From assembly GCF_000003815.2 (NCBI RefSeq), contig NC_049993.1, positions 14,971,626-15,035,625 on the forward strand: a DNA stretch of 64,000 nucleotides, given 5' to 3'. Origin of the DNA: Branchiostoma floridae. Taxonomy: Eukaryota; Chordata; Leptocardii; Amphioxiformes; Branchiostomatidae. Below the pieces are notes generated by a model. It saw only the letters and a list, made by a program, of their open reading frames with translations, was not told the DNA's origin and did no database searches. Position numbers and translations under genes: made by a program. Positions 36,101-48,543 of the stretch are shown here, piece after piece; the first letter of the stretch is position 1; each line of letters opens with the position of its first letter.

Positions 36101-39100
36101 TTAACAGCCTATGTCATTAATATATGTCAATAAAATCGTAAATCATCCCTAGAATGCCATTTAGGAAATGTGTCAAAAACTAAAAGATAACGCCTGTGGT
36201 GACTTGTCTGGTACTTATACGGTCAAAGCCTTCAGCTATTTTTGTTTAATGGGTTGATAAGTAGGTTAGATAGGTTTGGGGCAAGTCGTTGTGAAATATA
36301 GCTAGTCGCCAAGTATATATATGGTTGTCAACTACATGTAGTGGAAATTTAGCCACTACTAATTTTCTCTACTCAAACGGAAATAAACGTTAGCAGTAAA
36401 TTTCACAAAGTTTGTTTAAAATTTTGAAATAAACAGCCTTTCTTTTTGTGTGGTATTTGAGCCTACTTTAGGTGTTTAATATATTCGTCATTTGTATACA
36501 ATGACGAAAAGACTAGGTAGATATAAAAGGGTTGAACACAGGGATAACTGTTCCGTACAAAAATGTGTACGTGGCACTATTCTTTCAATGGCACATGACT
36601 CGTTCATATGTGATTGTAGGATTGCCACACGAAGTACATGGCATTGTCGGGATAGAGTCGCACATCAGTCGTTCGACTACCAGCTCTCTTGCTACAATAA
36701 AAAAAAAATACGTTTTTGTCTAATGGTTCTGCCACGTGTAAAACGTCTACGAAATCCAAATCGTGCAACAGTCTACGATAAATGGTGACTAACCCAATAT
36801 CATCTAAGTTACCTGGGTTTGCCATGTATTGCATTGTCTGCAATTTCAATAAATCTAAATCTAAGCCGCTAAAATAACGACAGAAAAGCGATGCAGTTTG
36901 GAAGACCTTCACGCGCTGGTTAGCCCTTCGATATGTATCTGTTGGTCGGAAACCTTATCAGGTGACAGCCGGGTGAAAGTAGTTTAAACAAGACTGGGCA
37001 AACAGAAGGTGTGGTAGATAGTGTTAAGATGTCTATTCTAAGGTCGAAGCTCAGACCTTAAGTATACATTCTGTTTATCATTCATAGCGTTTAAGGGCGG
37101 GTAAAACTTTAAGGTCAGTTAAAAATCATGCGAAGCAGGTAAGGAGAAAGTTGAACTTGAGAGTATTATTTTACAAATAAGCAAATATGATTCAAATATC
37201 TTTCAATGATTATAGCTCTTATGTGTACTTTTGGACAGAAATAGTAGAACCTGAAATCCGGACTGTTTTGTCACGGCCCACGAGCGGGTGGGGGCCGTAG
37301 TGAAATTTTCTCAGTGGTCCCATACAATGTAGTTGAGTAGCAGGACTGTGAAGGCCCTAGTAGTTGTCTGGCATCTAGCAGACTATCCTTGGCACTAAGT
37401 CTAAACCCTTTGCTTTTGTGCCCTATTAAAGTCATGTACCCCTTTGGAAATTTTGCCTTAACCAAACTACGGAAAAATCACCGAGAAGGACTTAGTTGTC
37501 AGGCGGGGAGAGAAGCTTACATCACCGAGGAAACCCAACACACAACCCCGGGAGAGACTGGCGACCAGGTTACAGATATTACCACCTCCTTCCCCCCTTG
37601 ATTTATCTGCACCAGACCGACACTGACATCCTTCCAGTTGACCCAGATCCCGCGGCGCCGCCGACGCATTTACGAGACGAGGATAGGACGACATTTAAAA
37701 CGGCCCGCCAGGCACGACGATAAATCTCCTCAGCCAAGACCCCATAGGTGTATCTACCCGATGCAAATCGCAGGCTAGCACTTTATATGTGTCGCTTTCG
37801 CTAACACATACATGTATCTACAAAATATTTTCCATTTCACTATACATTTGACAACAAACGCTTGAAATCACTCGGTGAAAAACACAAAAATAAGCATGTT
37901 CACTACATCAACATCCAGTCTGGCACGATTGCAAGCAATTGAAAATAATTGTCACAGAACGATATCATCAGGCCGACCCAGCGATAATTTACCAATCTTT
38001 ACTCGGAAATAATCATGGAACCTATGGCGCAAAGATTCTGTAGAATGTCGGCAAATAAGTCGCTATTGTCAGTCAGGACGGCAAACGAGCCGCTATTGTC
38101 AGTCAAGATGGCACTACCCAATTTATTTAATAGGCCATTTTGAGATAATTATATGGATGAGATCAACACGAGCATCAATTTTCGGCCGTTTCAAAAAAAG
38201 TTTTTTAACCATACTTTAGCCCTACAAAGCAGCTTCAAAAAGGCCAAAATATGTGATGTAGGTTTTAAACAAAACATCGGAAAACATATTCTAATGTCAA
38301 CGTCAATTCCAAGGTCAAACAAGAAACCGTGAAAAAAGAATGTTCGGTACTATATACTATGTATTTGGTCATTTGTTCAACCTTCGAATACCAAACGACT
38401 GATACAAATTTCATCATAAAGGCAAGTTTTGTTGACCAAACCTTTTTTTATTTGCTCGCTAGCATCAGTTTTGTGTTTACCAGATGATGCCATCCATATA
38501 ATCAAATCAACATGGCCTCAGCTCACGACTTATCTGTTTTCCTCAGCCGATATCACTACTTGGTCTTATCACCCGGGCACTCAGACTTTCTTCTGACATG
38601 TTTAGCTTCATAACGGAAGGTGAAAAGTTCACTTAATGTAAGCTGAGAGGCTGGAGTTTTTTTCGCCGGAATTCGCAACATATTAGCTATCTGAAACAGG
38701 CATCAAGTTAGGCCAAAACATTCCAGATATTTGTGTGTGTCTGTGCGTGTGTGTTTGTCAATGGGAATGATATATAAATTGTATATACATATTTTAATGT
38801 TCAAGCAACGGATTCAAATTGCCATGGCTGACAATCGAAGCAAAACAAAATACCCTGCAGTTCGAAAACAAGTCGCAAGGGAGTGCGTTAACCAAACCTG
38901 CTTTTTTTTTCTGACACTGACAGGTATTTGCCATCAAACAAACTAGAAATAAAATCTCTGAACTGAAGTAAATAGGAAGAAAATTCCTGGGTTTACGGTA
39001 AGAAGTCACCGTGAGCATCGCGAAGAATTGCAAACTTACAGTGATGGCTACCTTTAATGTCAAACGACCCAAAATTTCTGGTTCCGTGGTAAGAAGTAAC

Positions 39101-40600
39101 AGTGAACATCGCGAAGAATTGTCAACTTACAGTATTGGTCATTTCAATGTCAGACAACAATTTGACCTCCAACCCCAATTTCTGGTTTCACTGTAAGAAG
39201 TCTCAGTGAACATCGCGAAGAATTACAAACTTACAGTAATGGCCATCTTCGATGTCAGACGACAATTTGATCCCCCCATATGTGTTGTATCCCTGAATTC
39301 CCGCCATAACTGATTGTGACCCGTAGCGAATGTGGACCGCCCATGTTTTTGTAAGCCACGCTGACTTTGACAGCTGCGGTATATAGATAGCCGACACATT
39401 GACACAGATTGCTTTTTTGGTGGGGATAAAGGACTCATAAACGAAAATATATTGGTCGTTCCTCTGCTACGTGTTGTCAATATAGCTGTCCAGTTAGCCT
39501 GGTATCCAGCCTTTTGTATGTTAGATCTTATGTAGGCAGGGTATTGGAAATTTGAAAAGCAGACGTCTGCTTGATACCAGGCTATCACCCCATTGAAAAC
39601 ATGTACCGAATCTATCAGCAAATCCAACAAGTTTTGTTGTATTTCGTTCAATTTCTCAGCGATGCTAGAAAGAAAGAAAAAAAAATTATTTCCTTTGCTG
39701 TCTGCCCATTTTTTCAATGTTTCTGCATATTCAGTCATTTATAGAAGTTTATGCATCATAGTGTGTATATATGCAGTCAATTCAAGGGCTGTTGCTTATT
39801 CATACTCACAAGCTTCTTTCGCCATTATTCATAAACGTAAACAACACGATCGTTCATAGTTAGCACAGCTTATATGGGATGTTCAACTCAATCAGGTCTC
39901 AGGGTAGCAGACAGGAAACAGTTACCGCTAATCTAAAGGTAATGATATTAATTCCCTTTGCTCATAACTTTGTGGAACTGGCGCGACGGCATATAGCTCT
40001 TGCGTCTGTCGTCAATATCAGGACAAGTTCCATCAATTTAGAGAATCATAACAGGTCTGAATTGTCATCAACAAGGAGATGCTAAAGTTAGGGATTCACG
40101 TAAACAAGGTTGATATAATACTTCATCGGGAGATGTAATTATATTCGTGTTATCAGTAAATGAATTTAGAGAAGACAGTTGCCAGAATCATGTGCTGCAC
40201 ATTGGTAGCCTGGTAATTACCAAACCCCAGCCAGATCTCAAAGTAGCTGGGGTATGGTATCCAGGCAAGTACATTGGGTACCCGGGGGAGTTTTTTTAGT
40301 GAGATTGTGTGTGAGTCAGATGGTCCGGATGGGGTGGTTACGTCTGCGAGAAAGTTTTGTGAGTGAGCTTGAAAGACTCTTGTAAGGGAATGGTTTGGCG
40401 TCTACTTGTGAGGAGTTTTTGAACAGAAAACGTTTGACAACGGACAAAGTATAGAGACAAAAATCAAAAGGCCTGAAAAAAGTTTCTTCCGTGTTTAAAA
40501 ATCTTTCGATTACTACTTTGACTCCCGAGCCAGTTCTTAAACTAAGGAAAGCCTTGTTGCTTCTGTGTGAGTGTGTGTGTGTGTGTGCGTGTGTGTGAGT

Positions 40601-40639
<39 letters not shown>

Positions 40640-43600
40640 TGTGTGCGTGTCTGTATGTGTGTGTGTGTGTGTGTGTGCGTGTGTGCGCGTGTGTGAATTT
40701 TTATTTTTATTTTATTTTATTTGTATCAGCTAACAACGACCTAAGAAAATGATACGGAGAACATGATACTGATTCGGGCATCTTTATAGTTTGCAGACTA
40801 CTTTTTTTTTCTAGATAACAACGAACGCTTGAGTAAAGACACCGAAATAGGCAGAGGCCCGAGACATATGCGTTTAGAAACATCTAATGCAAATTGAACT
40901 TTCCTTTCATATTGAATGACTCGGACATCTTTGTTGTCATCTTTCTCTGACTTGACTCGCGAGCCGTGCTCGGCCCCCCACAGCGGAAGAGCTCCATTCC
41001 CACCCATCCATCACTTCTAGCTGATGGTGTGTGACAGGAGAGAAGACCCCGATCACCGGGGACTCCACATGACACCAGCGGGGATCCACATGACACGGCC
41101 CGTTAGAACATCGGGGGGTCTGCGATGTTTCATCGCGCTATCACCGTGGCATGGTGGCACCACCCTACCGAGAAATCCTGCTACCGTCATCCATAAAAAT
41201 CTGTTAAAGTCAGCACGGGGTTTACTGCTCACTATAGCCTGGTATCCGGTCATATTATAGCTCAAAGAGAGGACAGAAGAGACTCATCTAAATCTACATC
41301 TACATTCTTATCCCCCCATGGACACATGAAAAAAGGCTGGTGAAATAAGCATAATACAAGATAACAATCCTGTGATCTCCTGTCGGAATTAAATCAAAGA
41401 ATCTACTAAGACGGCTTACATGTAGATCAAATATGCTGTAAATATGTACGCGGCTTCTCCACATGACACATTACAAAGCGTTCCTGTCAGTTGATAAAAA
41501 AAAGAACACTGTGAGATTAGACTCCTACCGTCATGACAGTGACTGCCTGTCACCACGGCTGTTGTCACGAGTCACAGTCCGCGTTCTTCCACGTGTTCCC
41601 TATTCACTTGTTTACAGTTCTTATTCCTCTGAGAGCAGCTAAAATTCACTTCGTAGGCATGTTCCTGTTGCTCAATTGGTAGCAGCCTTGAAAATTGCGT
41701 TTCTGGTAAGACCATGTTGATTTGATTATATGGATGACATTCGCTAGGATTCCAAAAACTGATGCGAGCGTGCGAATTGGAAAAAAATAGTTTGACAAAA
41801 AAATGCTTTCATTATGAAATCAAAAGTTGTCAGGAAGGCTGAACAAATGACAGAACACTCAATATAGTATACCAGACAATAGATTCTTAATTTTTGTTCT
41901 TTCATTACTTGTTTGACCTTGTATTAGTTGTAATATTCTATGACAGTAGTATACGTTTCCATTATTTATTTTTGCAGCCCGTTGCATATATTTAATTATG
42001 TCGAAGTTGCTTTAAACGATTAAGGGTATGGTTGTTGTTGTTTTTTTAATTAAGGAATCGGCCGAAAATTGATACTACAGGGTGAACACATAGGCATAGA
42101 GTCGATCAAGTCGGTCCGAGCAGATGCTAGTTTTAGCTATTACCCTATAGATAGTACATTTTTCTGTGAAACTATGTAGATTTCAGAAAATCCTAAGGGA
42201 AAAAAACGTAAACAAATCAAACACAAAGCATCACGGCGTCGCTTCTACAGAAAGCCCTGACAGTTAGAATTTTAAAAATCGTAGCTATCTCCAGTCCACC
42301 CCAACATCTTCTTGGAGATTTTCACGTTCCCGGGGTAACATGGAGCACCTTGCCTTGTCGTCGTCCCCCGGGACTTCCGGTACGATCTCACTACACCTGC
42401 AGACGACACTATACTCAGTAAAAGCGGGAAAGTACGCATTGGTTTTATTTTCGAAATTTTTGCTGTAACCTTTTTGCAGTGTTAACTGAAAACCATCGTG
42501 GAACTTTCTGTTGTATCTTCTTCCCATGTAACGTTACATACACGTTATAGCCGCTTTATACAGCGACACTAAATATCCTCGAACATTTCTTCTTTTACTC
42601 AAGTAACCTTCAATTTTATAAACGCCTCCCTTTGTTTGGTAACCCTCTGTCAATGTCACCTATTCTCTGGCACTCTTGGTGATCGGGTATAAGAAAATAA
42701 ACAAACTGTCTTGAGTGAGTAAACCCAGTCATTCATTTTCTGTCAAGAAGGTCGTTGCCCCCGGTACTGAGATTCTGCTGAGTTGTGTGTTTACAGAAAG
42801 GTAGTCTGGATGCCAGACTGTTTCCAGGGCTTGAATAAAGAGACACTTTTTTTATACACAACCAATGCTAAATATTCTCATCACCGACGTTTCGGTGACC
42901 GTCTGTCACCTTCTTCAGGGCAACTCTGACTGGTTCACATTGAACTGCAGGACAGGTGTCGCTGCTAACAGTTCAGATGCGGTCACAAACGTAAAGTATT
43001 CACATGTAGCTTTATACAGGTCAGCTCATCAGCTCCAGGGACAACATGTGAACACAACCACCCCTGAGTAAGACCCTGAGCTTAGGGGTGATGTGGGGGA
43101 TGTGGTAATATTTCCTTGGGGACATGTTGGCCCTAGAGCCGAGGAGCTGGCTTGTATAGGCCCTGGAAAAAGTGGCAACCAGGCAAAGAGAAAATGAGCA
43201 TTCAGCGAATGAAAAAAAAAGTACCCCAAACCAAGTTAAAAAAATAAACGTGACAAAATGTACTAAGTTAGACATTTGGACGAAAAACTTATTTCTGAGT
43301 GTTGTTTAATTGTGATCATGGGTTTACACAACATCTGCTTCGAAAAAAAGCCCGTGCGTTACTTTGCGTTGTTTTGAACGTCTATAATGCAAGCGCTAAA
43401 AACAAAAAAATATTGAATAATCTATTGTTCCGTATACCATGTACATGTCCTACATGTATGTGTTTAGTAATTTAATTGGTCAACCTTCCTGACCACTTAG
43501 ATTTCATTATGAATGTAACTTCTTTTTCCCTAAACTTTGTTTTTCTTCGCACGCTCGCATCATTTTGGGGGATCACAGCGACTGTCATCCTTATAATCCA

Positions 43601-46600
43601 ATCAACATGGCCTATAATCGTTAGAGTTCAAATGCAGTAGAGTCGAGACCAAATACCTCGGTACACGGGGGCATAAACCAGCTTCTACACGTACACTACA
43701 GAGGCGGTCTGAATTTTCTTCAACGGCAGCTTGAAAATGTCCATCAACGGTCACCTTTATGCGATCTCCGGTAAGTGGGTAGCACGTTTCTTCTGATATA
43801 GAGCGTCTGGTAAAAACGGCGGGTTGAAAAGTTCATGGAAACCTCTGGAGTGTCTGGAGAACGGATTACTTCTTGGAAACCGCGAAACATTGACCATGAC
43901 CGTGACTGTAAATATATTTACGTGGCTTAAAATAAATTTAAAGAAGCCAACAACAGAAGCTGGGCCTATGATACTTTGGGAGGAACATTTTTGGGGAATA
44001 CTGTCCATTCCAAGTCACAATGAAGGTTTGTGAGTGATATTTGTAATATTATAATCTTAAATTATTCTGAATAAAACAATATTCTAAGCCACGCAAATGA
44101 TTATTGTTCTTAAATTGACTAAAAAAGTAGTAATCTATTTGAATTCCTTTGGATATTTTAGAGACATTTTGAAAGTAACTGTACAAAATATTACGTGTTT
44201 TTTACTTGTGGTGGTCGTGATTTTTGAGTAGCAGATAGCTCTCGAGGCAAAGAGCAAGTATTGTTTCCACTTGTTTGGGTGGCTGGTGGCTGACTTTAGG
44301 GACTGCAGGGGCCAATTTCTTTTTATTCTGATTGTATATATGGGTAACATGGAAGCTACACTATTTTCAGGGCCTACACAGGTCAGCTCCTCGGCTCCAG
44401 GGCTAGCGTATCTCCGGGAAAAAAAATGTACCCCATTCCCGATGACAAAGCATGTCTGGCTTCCAGGTTAGCGACTGCACGAATATTTCGGGCGCCGATA
44501 AGAACGCTATACCAGACACCAGAATATAAAAGCTGTCAAACAAACGATTATGTGCCTAATGAAAAACGCATTCCCCCATTCGTCTTGGAGGTATCTTTCA
44601 ACAAGCTGTTTGCTGTGAGGTGCAGCTGTCAGTGTACGGCACATGCGATGGGGGCAAGGCAAGGGAAGAAGGCAAGATATAACGGAAGAAGCTATCCTTG
44701 GGAGCCACTCGTGTTTTTTAGCGTTTGCCTTTTACATTACCAAATCCCCGTTCTAATTCTAGCTAGTCTGGATGTCAAGACTGTTTACAGCGTCTACAAA
44801 GCCAGGAAAGTTACCTTAAGGTAATCTGACGGAGGAATCTGCTTGGTGCTGTAGGCCCTGGAAATAAGTCAGGCATCCTGGCTACGTTCTAGATTTAGTT
44901 AAACTTCACCTCTCAAAACTCATACCTAAGATTGAAAAGAAATCGATGCCTGCAGTTCCAAAAAGCCACTAGGGGGTCCAATCTAACAGCACTTACTCTC
45001 TGCCCCATGGGCTATCTACCACCAAAAAATCAACACCAACAGCTTGTCCAGAACACGAGTTATAAAAATGGACGTTTGGCTGCAGTACTTTTGCAAGTGG
45101 CTAGGGGGCCCGTTATCGAACGTGACCTTCGTTCCCCTGACCCCAAACAACCTACCAAATATCACCAGGATCCAACGAAGGCTTCTCGAGTTATGCTGTT
45201 AACAAACACAGACAGACAGACGGACAAACACGCCCAAAACGTAACCTTCTGGCGACGGTAACTAGCTAGACTAGGAGCTGGCAAGCCAAACCGTTAGAAA
45301 CGCAGACTTTAAATCCCTCTAACCACGTTACAGTCTGCACAATTTGATTGGATGCCGCTCGGTATGACGTACAGACAGGTTTTACGACTTGATGACAGGA
45401 TGTCAATCCCTCTGCCGGGCAGTAAAACTCCACTAAGTGGCATTTATTGCGCAATAAACCAACATTATATGCTACTGGTTCTCTCGAGTTCCCAAATCAG
45501 CTAAAGCTTTGTAACCATCCTCCATTGGTCGGCCAGGCCTATTTTACCAGCTATGCCCTTAGTCCTGATAAGCATATGTTCTTTTCAGGTATAAAGCGTT
45601 GTAACAGAAATTTAAAAAAAAAAAAAAAATTCTTCACTTCATTCAGGAGAAAATAGGTAATCTACAACCAGATCCACTGTGCGTAATGTTTAGTATCAAA
45701 ATTCCCGTAGGCCCTTTTGACTCCGTTAGCCAGCTATTCTCCTTGGCAAGCTCTGATACTATCTTATGGCACCGTAGGATCTGCTCGGAGATTAGAAAAT
45801 GGGTACAAAGTTTCGGTTACGGCCGTCCCTCGGATATGAGGTTAATCTTCTTTTTTTTTTAAGTGACAAAATATGTAACAAAATGCCAACACAGAAGAAC
45901 TTTTTATGCTTAAATTAAATACGATTTAATTAGTTGCTAAGTTAGCAACTTCTTGCCAAAGGTATACGAACGTGATATATCGTTGTTCAAAAGATTGATA
46001 AGGCAAATGAAATCGGTATAAGCACAGTAATGACTCGATATCGAACGGTAAGATGAAAAGGTCTACAGTCCAGTCTTGGAGGAGCCACTGCTTTATGAAT
46101 ATTCAATGTGTCTGCACGAGAAAACGCAAACTTGGGAACTTTTCTTCCGATGTCTAGTCGAGCTTTTTCGTCAGCGATCTGAAAAGGTGACCACGCTCCC
46201 GAAAATAAGTTACGTTATCCTCTGCACACTTGTCTAATTTTTTTTTTCTTTTTTTAGTTTTAAGTGGCGCAACGGCAACTTGTTTGGCTCAAAACACAAT
46301 AGGTCCTGGTTAGTATCAACATACTGTTCATTGGGAAAGGAACTTTATACGGCTTTCTTGACACAACTCAAGTTCAAATAAGTACATAGCTTACTTCTGT
46401 TAGCTTATTAGGGCCGTCCCTTGGATAAGAGGCCTTGTGTTTGAGGAAAGCTACACGTCAGTTACCCTGGGAGCCAGCCAGGATCGGGCAGCTAGGACAG
46501 TTTATTCGGTGGCCCAAGACAGTCAGGCCCACCCGATCTCCTATTAGCGCCCCGTGGAGTTTAAGCCAAATGAGGTCCACCTGCCCTTATTTAGGCTTCA

Positions 46601-48512
46601 ACTCCCCGGAGTGCTTATGTGAGATCAGGTGAGCTGACTGCCTTGGCTCCCCGAACAAAACTCGATAGCTACCCGGTCCTGACTGGCTCCCAGGGTACAC
46701 CTCAGTCACAGCCACCTCAGCTGCAGGTACCCGCCACATAACGGCTTCACGAGTGGGTTAAAACTTTTACGGTATTGTGTGCGTTGTAGTAGTGGCGTTC
46801 GTAACGATTGATGCTATATCGGAGTGTATCATGGCTGTGTTTTTTTTTTGTTGGGGGGGGTTCTAAAACGAGAGAAAAAAAACGCGAAAAGCAACATTTC
46901 TTTTACAACCCCAGTTCTATCTTCGATAAATTGAAATCTAGGAACAAAAGAACGAAAATTCAACAAAAAATGCCAAAATGTCCGGTCCTAACCTTTGAAA
47001 CATCACGGTGTTAAAGAAGCATAACGTAACATAGAACGTTTTAAATGGAAACGACCGTCTACGTCTGCGAGACGGAATCGAGCTATAACGGGTGACTCCA
47101 GAAGATTGCTAATGCCCGCGAGTTCAAACTCCGTCTGCCACGTACAACCTCCCTCCATCGATCCGTCCGGACTTTCTCAGACATTCGCTACTTCAGGAGA
47201 ATTGCCTTCAAAAGTTGTCGCTCGGACAAATTTGAGATGAATGCCTGGCATTTAGGAGCGGCGCCACTATTCCTCTTCCACTGACACAGGTACATTGATC
47301 GGGTGGGGGGAAGTCTGGCACTCTCTCATCAAGCCTTCACGCTATTTGCAGCCTTAAAACTGTTGCAATTTTTCATATCACCCTAGAAGGTCTAGCCTGG
47401 ATACCAGACTGTTTTCAGGGTCTGCACAGGCAAGTTATTTCTCTTATAGGGTCAATATGCCCCAAGAAACCTTTACCACCGTCTCCGTTTAGTTAGACTA
47501 GTCACTAGAGAAACTAGTGAGTTGTGTGGTAAAGGTACCTGGCTTCCAGAATACTAAAACAATGAAACCTGCTGAAGACGACTGCCAGGCAAAGAGAAAA
47601 TGCGGTAGCGATGGTAAGGTGGGCGGCTTGAAGAGGTTGTTTGGTTAGGTTTGTCTATATAAGAGAGTAATAGCCAAACGATCTTACGGTTATGCCCTAT
47701 TCGACCATTCAATTCCGTGATTTATATTATTTAGTTATTAATTGCGTTATTACATGTATATCAGCATTCTATACTTGTAAAGTAAATGCCAGTTTTCGGC
47801 GGCATTTCAGCGTGTGCGTGTGTGTCCGCACATAGATGACTGCCTTCCTTCTCACTCTCGATCTTTCCATCCTTTCCCTCTATATTTTCCCTTCTCTTCC
47901 CCCTCCCTCTTTTCCTCTCTTTCCCTATCTTTTTCCATCTCTCTTTTCCTCACCCTTTCCCTCTTTTCCTGTCTTTCCCTCTTTCCCTCTCTCTTCCCTT
48001 CTATCATTCTCTCTTCCCTTCGTCTCTCCTTTAGCGTGTATGCGAAGAATCAAAGCTATTTTTGCAAAAGCCACTATAGTCGGCAGCATATATTTTCTAG
48101 CCAATTTTAACGTTTCCTCCTTTTGTTTTTCATTTCAGATGCGATATTGGTCGAACCAAACGTTTTACATTGTCAACTGGCGAGGTTGCATCCTATACAT
48201 GTCCAATTTGATGGATTTGTTCCTCTGACCCCCGGTAATACTGGACTCTTCCATGTGTGGCATTTCAAGCGGAGTCATTTACAGAATCACAAAAACGGAA
48301 TGGCCCTACCGCCCTAGTGCCTTCATGCCATAGTTATAGAGGTAGGGGGCCATCTCCGAGCAGATGTTTGGATGGTGTATCGTAGTGTTTGTCAGAAATA
48401 TTTTACTTGTCAGGAAAATGCCCCTACAGAGCAAGCCAATAGGGGACCCAAATCTACACCACCTTTTCCATACGTCGAATGCTATGTGTCAGCAAAAAAA
48501 ATGATTATGAAG

Positions 48513-48543
<31 letters not shown>

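Noticed and set aside
37389-37723. GC-richer open frames
   Set aside because: No domain, no splice partners; may be decayed repeat DNA.
42285-42527. Possible minus-strand exon (ORF with SEIVPEVPGDDDKAR)
   Set aside because: There is an AG before it, but no family is recognised and it lies amid repeats in the FABP-like intron.
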